Assembly (NCBI GenBank): GCA_964036045.1
Contig: OZ038384.1
Span: 64,081,355-64,145,354 of the forward strand
Reading direction: 5' to 3'
Origin: Eutreptiella sp. 'Long Island Sound 2002'
Lineage: Eukaryota > Euglenozoa > Euglenophyceae > Eutreptiales > Eutreptiaceae
DNA length: 64,000 nt
In this document: positions 44,497 through 53,406 of the stretch, in pieces
Layout: each line of letters begins with the position of its first letter
Position numbering within the stretch: the first letter of the stretch is position 1
The notes under the pieces: generated by a model
The model's database searches: none
What the model was told of the DNA's origin: nothing
Seen by the model: the letters and a program-made list of their open reading frames with translations, nothing else
Position numbers and translations under genes: made by a program

Positions 44497-46795
44497 TTAG
44501 GGAGAGACTAGACGTGTGATGCTGCGAGACGCGACTCCCGCCCAGATAAGTGCCTGAAGCTTCTCGAGCTGGTTGGGGGAAAGAGAGTGGGTGATTAAGC
44601 GGTAGGCGAGTGCTGGGACCAGCTGAGAGTTCGTCAGTCGGACCTTCTCACTAAGTGTAAGAGGCAAGGGAGATAGCCGGGCAAAATAACTCTGGATTTC
44701 CGCCTTGAGCATGTGAAACAGGCCCTTTGCCTGGTGGCAAGTAAAAAGATAAACCCCCAGGTATTTATAGCATGTGTGCGGGCGACCCACATTTTTGTTG
44801 TACGTGTGGAACTCCGAGCCCCTGGGTGTCAGAAACTCTTTTTGGGGGGCTGTGCCATTGGCGTGGACTTCGGTCTTAGACACATTCATGTCCAGTCCCC
44901 AGTCCCTGGCTGGCCCATTGAAGTAGTTGAGGCTGTTTTGGACGTAGTTGACGTCCTCACTTCTGATCAGGATGTCGTCGATGTAGGCGTGGTGGCTAGT
45001 GCGGGCATTTGCCCGGGGGGGGGGGTACAGTGGCGGAAAAATGGTGGAAGAGGGAGTTGAGATAGAGAATGAAGAGTAGGGGGGAGAGGGGACATCCTTG
45101 TCGGAGGGCCCTGGTTTGGAGGTATGCGTGGGGAGTGCGGCCGTTGATGATGGGGCTGTCTTGAGGGAAGGAGTATAGTTGCTTTATGAGAGAAATTGTG
45201 GAAGCAGAAAAATTGGCCCGTTCGAGGACGGTCCAGAGTGTGCCATGAGGCACTGAATTAAAGGCTTTATTGAAATCGATGAACAGCGAGTAGCTCTTCT
45301 TCGATTTTGCATAAAGGGCTTTGAGGTGATACAGATCATCAGCGCATTGGCGGCCGGGAAGGCCACCGTGCTGGATTTCTGAAATGATGTCGTGTGCAAA
45401 AGCCTGAGCGCGCAGGTGTTTGCAGGCAAAAGTGGCCAAGAGTTTGTAAATACAGTTTAAGAGGGCAATAGGACGGTAGTTTGAGAGGGAGGAAGGGTCG
45501 CCTTTTTTATAAAGCAAACATATTTTTGCGCATAGCCAGTGCGGCAGCAGCGGCGAGTGGAGGAAGCGGTTTAAAATGGAGTGGAAAAAACGTTGAATTG
45601 GTTCCGGACAGAGGGCCAGGACGTAGTTGTTTGTTTTGTCCGGCCCCCCGGCTTTTGATGGCTTACTGTGCTTTAAGTGGTTCTGGAACTCCTGCCAGGT
45701 CACAGGAGGTATGTGGTCGTTCTTGGCAGAAACGGGGCATGTGGGGGAGTGGGACAGGACCTCGTCGACGAAGTCCTGGGGGGGGGCGTAATCTGGATGC
45801 GCTCCAAGATGAAGCAGGGTGTCCCCGAAAACTTTAGCTACATCTGCCGGGTCACTCAGGAGCTCTTTGGTGGCTGGATCTCTGACTACGAGAGGCTCTA
45901 GGTCTTTAGGGCAGAGGGTGCGAGCAACTGTGGTTTTCATCTGGACCCCTCGGACCAGACTACTGTGAAGCTTTCTCTTTGCTTTGGTTTCGTCTGAGGA
46001 CCGTAGGGTGTTTACCACTGACTGAACTTCCGCAATGTGCTCGGGAAATGCTGGGGAAGAAGGAGGCGGGGGTGAGCGTAATAATTTCCTGAGCTTGCCG
46101 TAGCCCTCTTGGTCCTTGCGCTGCGGCTTCGGACGCGTGATTTTGTGGTACGCAGACCCAACCTGCATAAGGAGAGAATCAGTGGCGGCGATGACCTCTT
46201 CCAATGGGGCCCTGGCAGGGGCGTCCTGGAGGTCCCGGCACCAGTCGGAGATGAGCCGTATGCTGTTGGAGAATTGTTGCTTTTCGTCACTAGAAAGCTT
46301 CCGAAAAATGCAAGGGGGGAGTGGGGGCTGAGACAAAAGGATCGGGGAGGGGCACTGGAAGACCGCAACCACTGGGTGGTGGTCAGAGATTGTGTAGTCC
46401 GTGAGGACCGAAGCATCCAGAAGGGGAAAGTGCGATACCAGGCGAGGGGACGCAAAGATGTAATCCAGCCTTGCTTCGCTGTCCCAGCAGTCGCTTGCGT
46501 AGCGGGTATACTGCCTGAGGGAGGGGTGCTCTGACCTGAAAGTGTCCACCAACCTAGATGGGAGGTACTCCACTTCCCCTGTGAGCCAGTGCCACTCATG
46601 TAGATCGACCAAGCTGTGCTGGTCAAGTTCGGGATCCAGAACGCAGTTAAAATCACCCCCCAGGATGTGATTGGGATGATCGTGGAAATAAGAAGCAAGA
46701 ACTCGCTGTATGGTGTCGCGGTACGGAGCTGGGGCCCCCGTGCGCACCGGGGGGGAGTAAACTGAGAAGACGTGTAAGTGAGTTGCCCGAGCCAC
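44497..46795 (-). pseudogene. LINE ORF2: end of endonuclease and reverse transcriptase
   Basis: Endonuclease blocks: HILGGDFNCVLDPELDQ, WDSEARLDYIFASPRL and DYTISDHHPVVAVF. RT blocks: LYKKGDPSSLSNYRPIALLN, GGLPGRQCADDLYHL, SLFIDFNKAFNSVPHGTLW, LRQGCPLSPLLFILYLNSLF, then after a frame change in the G run at about 45015-45025 the catalytic box HAYIDDILIRSED (YIDD at 44974-44985) and LDMNVSKTEVHANG. KAFN replaces the usual KAFD. The first part of the endonuclease is separated from this frame by the insertion 46788-47940. Confidence 0.88.
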
Positions 46796-47095
46796 AACCC
46801 GAAACCGTCAACCCTTGACTCCAAACCAGGCCCGCTGAGGGAAATGCGTAGACACAGCCCACAGCCACAGCCCACACAGCCGCCTAACCAGCCAGCACCA
46901 GAAGCAAAGAGACACCTAACCAAACCCACCCTGACCCATACCCATGTACATCAGGACACGCGAGCCGCACCCCTGGGGCGCGACCGCCGCCACAGCACCG
47001 GCGACACACGCCAGAGGACACAACGCAATAGCACCGCCGCACCAGCTGCCCATGCCTGTGCCTGCAGTGTACGCGCGCCTCTGTTTTCCTCTTTT

Positions 47096-47170
47096 TTGTT
47101 TTTTCTTTTTCTTTTTTCAAAAAACAAAAAAAAAAAAACAAAAAAAAAAAAAAACAAAAAAAAAAAAAAA
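47096..47170. repeat. poly(A)-rich tract
   Basis: T-rich then A-rich homopolymers interrupted by single C residues, inside copy B. It corresponds in position to the A-rich tract at 31290-31660 of copy A. Confidence 0.9.
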
Positions 47171-47191
47171 CACGCGCACCGCACACGGCAC

Positions 47192-47386
47192 GCACACCGG
47201 TAAACAGGAGCCCAGGGGCCCAGGACACCGCACATGCAACACAACACACCGAGCGGGCACACCGGTGAACAGGAGCCAGCTGGCCCAGGACACCGCAGAC
47301 GCACCACAGCAAACCGCGCGGGCACACCGGTGAACAGGAGCCCAACGGCCCAGGACGCTACACACACGTAGGGCAGCCGAGGGACA
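47192..47386. repeat. three 65-bp tandem units
   Basis: GCACACCGGTGAACAGGAGC recurs at 47192, 47257 and 47322, each followed by GGCCCAGGACACCGCA-like sequence; the last unit is incomplete. It plays the same positional role as the 63-bp array of copy C. Confidence 0.88.
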
Positions 47387-47927
47387 GGAAAGAACCAATA
47401 CCCCATGGGTCGGACGCACTGGGGCGACCCAGCCGACCCACCGGGCCAGTGGCAGGAGCGGTACTCCAAAGCCACTGGTCCGAGCCCGGCCAGGCTGCAT
47501 CGAGGACCATGGCAAACGTCACCCGGAGCCATGGAAGCAACCGGTGACAGGCGAGCCGGTACACAGTCCAGGAGGGGGTCACCTGCCAAGCAGAGTGGCC
47601 CGCAACTCAAGCCACAAGGGTGAGGCGGTCGTACCGTAGACAAGCGGGAGCAATACCCCTCGTGGTGAGAGATACTCCACACGGCTGGGCAGCCCCCCAG
47701 AGCTGCCGCCCAAAGGAGGGGGCATGTGGCCCTACCCATGGACACATGTGGGGACACCCTCCCACCTGGGACACATGGACCGGGTGGCCGCGACAATGCC
47801 TTCCCAAGCACATGCGGGAGCGGCTCAAGAGGCACCTGACATAGGGCAGTGGGAGGGACAGGACGTCCCCTTGGTAAGACCTTCTTCCTGCAATGTCAAA
47901 GGAGGCATCCCGAGCTCCCGAAGATAC

Positions 47928-49033
47928 CTACCTACCTACCTGTAAGGGAGTTGCCTCCGGTAGGGATATTTTGGCACCACAGATAAGGCCGTCGCTGTCT
48001 CTGGGCGGGACACAGCTGGTATATCTCGCGATGCGCGGGCCTGCAATGACCGACACCCCGTGTCTGTGGCCGCAGACATTTGAGAAGACCTTAGCGCGGT
48101 CATTGCCGAAGGCGTACCGCTGTGGGAGGAGAGGGGGAGAGTTGAGCTCCTGAAGGAGTATAATGTCATACCCCTCGTTTAGGAAGTGCAAGATTGCCGC
48201 GGGTGTGTTCTGGCTCTTCGCCGTGTTGAAGGACACGACACGGATGGCCGGGACGGAGGGAAGAGAAGGGGGGGGGCGGCGCAAGCGTTCAGGTTTGAAG
48301 GGCTTGTGCACTTGAGGGGGAGGGGGGAAGGAGGGTGTCCGAATGGAGGAATAGCGGGCACCCAGTGGGGAGTCTGGTGTCAGAAGCGTTGGTATGTGGG
48401 CAGGGTCCTCATTCTGTATTGAGGGGTCGGGTTCGCACTGTTCTAGTGCAGAAATCCGAGAGTGAAGTGCTTGTGCGTATGCTTTGGGCGAGTGGCGTAA
48501 GGCCGTATCACAGGCAGTGCGAGGAGAGGGGTGTATAGCCAGGTCTGTGGAGACACTTGTGTCTGGGACCAAGATTCTCGGATTGATGTGTGCTTGCTCC
48601 ACAGGGAGAATCTCCGCGATGCGAGAGACGGTGGCGGTGAGGGAGGCACCGTGCACGCCCACGCGGGCGAGGACCTCTTGACACCGTCCCATGTTACTGC
48701 TACTGCGGTGGCACTGACGGGCGGAAGGGGGGCAGAAAGAATATGGCGACGGGTAGCATTCGGTAGACTCATCAGAGCTTCCCTCAAGGGGGGCCACAGG
48801 ATATTGTGGTCTGGTACACAGTGAGCACAGATCAGCCCGGTCAGGGCATACCTGGGGGTCAGAGGGGTTACGGAATTCATGTTACGTACAAGGGGAGTGG
48901 CAGAGCGATGGCCTTGCCATGCCCGAGAACACGCAATAATGGTGATGGGGGGTATCTGGGGTCTCAAAGCGAAGACCTCGTCTCGTGTGCACAGAAGGGT
49001 GACGCCGAGTGTAGGTTCCTTAATTCGTCTCAT
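47928..49033 (-). pseudogene. LINE ORF2 N-terminal region and start of endonuclease
   Basis: The ATG at 49033 overlaps the AlkB stop by 14 bases (the run ATGAGACGAATTAA holds both), an arrangement that would suit reinitiation. The first 110 residues (MRRIKEPTLGVTLLCTRDEV onward) have no known domain. After a frame change near 48700 a second frame (48797-47928) continues through a Pro-rich linker into endonuclease blocks IRVVSFNTAKSQN, DIILLQELNSPP and HGVSVIAGPRIARY. The frame then runs into the copy B insertion at 47940. Confidence 0.78.
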
Positions 49034-50045
49034 GTTGCTCTGGGTCCGGGGGCTCTGAGGATGTCGTATGGAGGCCCGTTTCTACACCAGTGTGACGGAA
49101 GACAAGGGATACCCTGGAGTCTCGGGGAATGCGCCGCTTCTCCACTGTGTCATAGTCGCGAGCTGGGATTTGGTGTTTCCATTTGTCGCGGGCTTCCCCA
49201 AAAATTAGGAGGAGGCTGCGGCGCTGTAGGAAGACTTTTTGCCTTTTCTTAAAGAGGGTGGATCCGGGGAGGGGACGCGGTTCGAAAACCATTTCCGCAC
49301 CTGACCCAAAGGAGCCATCCAGGACATAAGGGCCTAGCTGAGGGACGTCTACGTGGCTCCTCAGGCCACTGCCAGGTTCGTATCGAGCCACTGACCACAT
49401 ATTGGGGCATGAGACAGAGGAGGGCAGCACCTGGGCGCAGGCAGAGAATGCCCGTAGCCCAATCGCTTGAATAAACTCAGGAGGGGTCGGTTCAAAAGGT
49501 TCAACTTCTTTTGATTCTGGATTGTACCTGAATCCGAACTGAAGCATTGTGCGGTGCCCCTCGGACAGCCACTGGTGATTTTCATCTGCACTGTAGGACA
49601 TCACCAGGGCTTCCTCTTCTTCTGAGAAAAACTCATTGGATATGAAGGCTCCTGTTATTTCCGGGATGGGGTCGAAAACTTTCCCCGTTTGGAGGTGGAG
49701 TTGTGCGACCTTTTCTGTGAGGGAGAGAGGCTTGCTTGTGGACAAGTAATGGTCCCTCGCGAGACTTAGTTGTTCCGCGCTGCCGCAGGCAGTCGCCGCC
49801 TCGATGACTCGTGATAGGAAATCCTGGGCTTCCGAAACTAGGGGGTTGGCGGGAGCCAAAAGGTTGTCACGCGCGGCCGTGTCGGGGCACTCGGGGTGAA
49901 AGACGAGCTGGGACACAGTGAAGCCTTCTGCAAGGAGCGCGGATTCGTAATGCGCGTATTTCACTCGGTAGACTCGCACCTTAGCCATGGGGGCGCTGAA
50001 CAAGGAAATGTGCCGTATTTTCCACAGCAGGGAGACCCCGAACAT
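49020..50045 (-). CDS. AlkB-type 2-oxoglutarate/Fe(II) dioxygenase
   Basis: An intact 341-residue frame with an ATG start. The C-terminal 215 residues form an AlkB fold: entry FISNEFFSEEEEALVM (134-149), ARYEPGSGLRSHVDV (220-234) with iron ligands H231 and D233, LQRRSLLLIFGEARDKWKHQ (273-292) with third ligand H291, and RVSLVFR (311-317) with the 2-oxoglutarate-binding arginines. The RRSLL-x2-GEARDKW-x-H layout is closest to ALKBH8-type proteins. Residues 20-125 are an unassigned helical region. AlkB enzymes remove alkyl groups from nucleic acid bases by oxidation; here it would plausibly protect or modify element RNA or cDNA. The frame is open upstream of the ATG, through the end of the preceding ORF. 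Confidence 0.9.
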   Translation of the reverse strand: MFGVSLLWKIRHISLFSAPMAKVRVYRVKYAHYESALLAEGFTVSQLVFHPECPDTAARDNLLAPANPLVSEAQDFLSRVIEAATACGSAEQLSLARDHYLSTSKPLSLTEKVAQLHLQTGKVFDPIPEITGAFISNEFFSEEEEALVMSYSADENHQWLSEGHRTMLQFGFRYNPESKEVEPFEPTPPEFIQAIGLRAFSACAQVLPSSVSCPNMWSVARYEPGSGLRSHVDVPQLGPYVLDGSFGSGAEMVFEPRPLPGSTLFKKRQKVFLQRRSLLLIFGEARDKWKHQIPARDYDTVEKRRIPRDSRVSLVFRHTGVETGLHTTSSEPPDPEQHETN

Positions 50046-50106
50046 TACATCAACGTCCGGCGTGGATGACGGGCCGTGTACTTCTACCAGTTCTGGATCA
50101 GGTGGT

Positions 50107-51450
50107 TCAGGGAAGGGGGTTGAAGCAAGCCTTCACCGGGGAGGGTGGGGGAGGGGCATCTTTGTGCATTCTTCGGGGAGAGGCGGAGAGGTCCACTTTG
50201 TGTCCCGGGTGTTTGGAGCGCCAAGAGGAGTACCCTCCCCAAGAGATCATGGCTCCCGTAGTGCCCCGATACGTGACCAAGTTATTCTCTTGGAAGAGCA
50301 TGTAGCTCATGGAAGTGAGGGAGTCCCGCTGGGGGAGCAGGGGGGTGTTGTGATAGTTCATGCACACGTAAAATTCGTGTTGTGTTCTGGGAATGGCTCT
50401 TAGGATACCGCACCGTCGTGCGGCTTCGCTAGTAAGGAGGAATTTCCACACGTCAATTTGTTTGAAGTCCGGCGTGGCCTGCTTGTATGCTTTTGAAGGT
50501 ACAACTTTGAAAGTTTTGTCCTTCCCTAGATCGGAACCACGGATGCAAAAGACTTTGCCGAGTGTCCACAAAGGGTGTTGTAAGATGGTGGAGAGAGGTT
50601 TCTCGGCGAGGGGGGTTGGTATGGTGTAATCGAAGCGGAACATATGTTCGGAGGATGATTGTAGAGGCTGTATGCGTTCCTCCGGAAAGAAAGCATTTTT
50701 GGAGTTGACCGAGATGTGGTCGTTTTCGAAATGGAAAAGGCGGTTGACGAGGACAAAAAAATCCCGGGCATTGCCACGGCGCCGCCTATATTCTCCTCGT
50801 TCCCGCTTGGATTTTTTGGAGAGCTCTCTTGGAGAAGAGACGATGAAGTTCGGGAGCAAATGCCGTGCAACTTCGAATCGTAGCGTTGTGCGCACCACGG
50901 CCACTTGGACGGTGCCGTCTACCTTATTTATGGCCCATTGCAGGGAGGTGTGAGGGTGCATGATGTCGCCGTAGCGGATGTGTGCGTGGTGCTTGTGACG
51001 GGTGGAGAGGTGAAGGTGAAAATATGGGTATTGTGGAGAGTCAAGCAAGTTGAGCCGCACGGAGCCATCGGGATTAGGTGATGGGTTGTACGTGTTGGCA
51101 TCCGAAAGCCGGTCTACTCCACACACCCAGGGGGCAAGGGAGATCATGCCGGGGTTCAAGGGGTTCATGTAGAGGGTCTCCGCTGAAAGGTTGTCTTCCA
51201 TTCCCTGGAGAATGAAGGAGCCTTCGTACACAACACCGGAATCAAAAGCTTCTTGCAAGGCTTCGTTGATGGCATGGGCCCACTCGGTCCATGTGTTGCC
51301 GTATTTGTATTTGGAGTTGTAGTAATCTTGTGGGTGTGGAAAAATGTAGAACCTTGGGTGGTGATGAGGGACCCCTTTGAGGTACCTAAAATTGTCATGT
51401 CCAATTGTGGAGTAGGCATTGTTGCCGGAGCAATCAATGTCATGGACAAC
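50107..51450 (-). CDS. ORF1-like protein of the AlkB LINE, 5'-truncated
   Basis: The frame is open from the 5' edge of the LINE (51450) to a TGA at 50107-50109, giving about 445 codons without a credible start. It reads DIDCSGNNAYSTIGHDNFRY, YIFPHPQDYYNSKYKYGNTW, then SVRLNLLDSPQYPYFHLHLS, and a basic stretch SKKSKRERGEYRRRRGNARD. It ends in a Pro-rich linker (PPPPSPVKACF). I know no matching domain; position and basic patch suggest an RNA-binding ORF1 protein. The AlkB frame overlaps its end in the +1 frame next to a C run, so the two may once have been one protein. Confidence 0.55.
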   Translation of the reverse strand, partial: VVHDIDCSGNNAYSTIGHDNFRYLKGVPHHHPRFYIFPHPQDYYNSKYKYGNTWTEWAHAINEALQEAFDSGVVYEGSFILQGMEDNLSAETLYMNPLNPGMISLAPWVCGVDRLSDANTYNPSPNPDGSVRLNLLDSPQYPYFHLHLSTRHKHHAHIRYGDIMHPHTSLQWAINKVDGTVQVAVVRTTLRFEVARHLLPNFIVSSPRELSKKSKRERGEYRRRRGNARDFFVLVNRLFHFENDHISVNSKNAFFPEERIQPLQSSSEHMFRFDYTIPTPLAEKPLSTILQHPLWTLGKVFCIRGSDLGKDKTFKVVPSKAYKQATPDFKQIDVWKFLLTSEAARRCGILRAIPRTQHEFYVCMNYHNTPLLPQRDSLTSMSYMLFQENNLVTYRGTTGAMISWGGYSSWRSKHPGHKVDLSASPRRMHKDAPPPPSPVKACFNPLP

Positions 51451-52121
51451 ACAACCTGCAACGGTTTGCGAAAACAGTTTTTTGCCCTTGTTTACGTTTT
51501 CTGGATACCTTTTGCTCTATATTTGTTTATGACGCACGCGCCGACACTCAAATGACACTCACAGCACGCGCCGGCACTCAAAGGACACTCACAGCACGCG
51601 CGAACACTCAAATGACACTCACAGCACGGGCGAACTCTCAAGTGACACTGACAGCACCTTCTTTCTTTTGTGCTCTTTCTTCGTCTTCTTCGTCTTCTCT
51701 CCTCAGTCTTCTTCGCTGCTGCAGCTTCTCGTCTTCTTCTGTCTTCTTCTTAACGTCTCTTTGATCTCCTTCGCCTCTTCCGCTTCTTTCTTCCGTTCCT
51801 TCTCTCTTCATATTCTTCCCTCCTGTTCTTCTTCTCCTTCTTCTTCACTTGCTTCTTGTGTAGCCCTGCAAACGCAAGACAGGCAGAAAAATTCAACCAC
51901 CAATGTTAATGAAACGAAATTCAAATTAAAATCATTGCAAATTCTATAAAGTACCTCACATTTGCACTGTTAATCCTTGGCCGAGTTTCTTTGCTCAGCG
52001 GCGCCCGAGGCTGGCGCCAGATGCTAGCCTAGGAAAAGGACGCGTACTGTATTGTATTCTCGCGATACAGTACGCGTATATATACGTTACGCGTATATAT
52101 ACGCCGTCTTTTCCAACCCTG
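51451..52121. other. right arm of the hAT-like element
   Basis: It contains four imperfect tandem units of about 30-33 bp (51539-51657, word GACACTCACAGCACG), a pyrimidine-rich CTTCTTCTTC region (51660-51850), and near the end palindromic TATATATACG/CGTATATATA words and ACTGTATTGTATTC before the terminal inverted repeat. No coding sequence is recognised. Confidence 0.65.
51539..51657. repeat. short tandem repeat, four units of about 30 bp
   Basis: Units begin ACACTCAAATGACACTCACA and vary slightly (GGCACTCAAAGGACACTCAC, GAACACTCAAATGACACTCA). Confidence 0.85.
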
Positions 52122-52350
52122 GGCACAACACGCAACGGAAAAAAAAAAAAGAGCCACAAGAGGAGAGGTAGGACCGCCGCACCCGCCCCACACCCAGCCA
52201 ACCCCCCAAGGGCCTGCACACGCCCAGTCTCTACAGGGAGACAAATGCGCGGTGGGACAAATAGAGCGGTATGTATTTTGCATTTCGCATATCACGCATT
52301 TCTGCTACTCGTCTACAGGACCTCTTCTTTTGCTTTTCCTCTGCTTTTTG
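52122..52350 (+). repeat. repeat R, copy 2, right part
   Basis: It continues copy 2 after the TIR element and matches 37180-37395. It ends with CTCTTCTTTTGCTTTTCCTC and then reads on to an ATG at 52360 (MPTNDENQPR), suggesting a leader followed by a reading frame. Confidence 0.8.
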
Positions 52351-53374
52351 GCCACGACCATGCCGACCAACGACGAAAACCAACCCAGGTATGACACACC
52401 CCCCAAACCACACACCGCACGCACATACACACACACACACGGCAACCACACCCCCGCACGCCACCCAAACCAACACGAAGCGCCACACAACACACGCACA
52501 CACACCAGGGCCAAGGAGAAGGGCACCCCGGGGCCCACAGCCAGGAGTGGCGAGAGGGCCCCCACCACCACAACCGGTGGACCCCAGCCAGGAGTGGCGG
52601 GGAACCACACCCACGGCCCTCAGCCAGGAGTGGCGAGGGACCAACCACCGCACCCGGCAGCGAACCCCAGCCAGGAGTGGCGGGGCCCCTCAACCAAAAC
52701 CCTCAGCCAGGAGTGGCAAGGGACAAACCACCACCAAACAACGGCGAACCCCAGCCAGGAATGGCGGGGCACAGCGCCCAGGTCCCTCAGCCAGGAGTTG
52801 CGGGGGACACGCACCACACACCAACCACACCCACACAAACACCAACCGCAAGCCCCAACGAAAAGAGGCGGGAACAGCAAACCACGGACCACCGCCACAT
52901 GACACACACACAACCACGCACACCAGCGCACGCGGAAGACACACCCAGCCCACACCACCACACCACACCACCAACAACGCGGACACCACAAACACGCAAC
53001 GCACAACACAGCACAGCCACCGCGCGCAGCCACACACACCACAAACACACACAACAAGGGACAGCCCCACCCACGAAACACCCCACCACACCCGGCAGGC
53101 CCCAGCCAGGAGTGGCGGGGAGCCGCACATCACCACTGCCGGCGGACCCAAGCCAGGAGTGGCGGGGAACAGCACCCCGGGCCCTCAGCCAGGAGTGGCG
53201 AGGAACACCCACCGCCAACGGCAGCGAAACCGTACCAGGAGTGGCGGGGAGTCGCACACAGTAACCTCCGCCAGGAGTGGCGAGGGACCAACAACAGCAC
53301 ACACCAGCCAGACCCCCGCCAACACCGGCAACAGCCAGAGGCAGCAAGGACCGGCAACCACACGCCACCAACAC

Positions 53375-53406
<32 letters not shown>

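Larger units (their letters stand above)
46788..47940 (+). mobile_element. (TACC)n-tailed retroelement, copy B (1153 bp, 5'-truncated)
   Basis: It interrupts the LINE endonuclease between ISLPEATPLQ and ARATHLHVFSVYS. The flanking duplications are TGTAAGTGAGTTGCC (46773-46787) and TGTAAGGGAGTTGCC (47941-47955), 15 bp with one difference. The 3' end is four TACC units (47925-47940). Inside are a CA-rich start, A-rich DNA (47096-47170), three 65-bp tandem units (47192, 47257, 47322) and a terminal module. That module resembles the copy A/C module in style but is clearly diverged. Confidence 0.8.
42097..51450 (-). mobile_element. AlkB-bearing LINE, 5'-truncated, about 9.35 kb
   Basis: Minus-strand order: ORF1-like frame (open from the 5' edge), AlkB ORF, ORF2 (endonuclease, RT, RNase H, Cys/His end). 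The 3' end is a short A run (42106-42100 read in reverse). ACAACCTGCAA occurs at 42086-42096 and 51451-51461 and is the probable target duplication inside the hAT-like element. A 1153-bp insertion (46788-47940) splits the endonuclease domain. Stops and frameshifts show an inactive copy. Confidence 0.83.
41978..52121. mobile_element. hAT-like TIR element, composite, 10.1 kb
   Basis: The ends are CAGGGTTGG (41978-41986) and CCAACCCTG (52113-52121), exact inverted repeats of the hAT-like CAGGG type. The flanks are GGCACAAC on both sides (41970-41977, 52122-52129), an 8-bp duplication as expected for hAT. ACAATACAGTACG occurs inverted near both ends. Its own sequence is only about 119 bp on the left and 671 bp on the right; the rest is a later LINE insertion. 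No transposase is visible, so the element is non-autonomous. Confidence 0.82.

Noticed and set aside
53380-53402. (AC)n as a telomere or origin signal
   Set aside because: It is an ordinary dinucleotide microsatellite within the array region; no telomere-type unit is present in the window.
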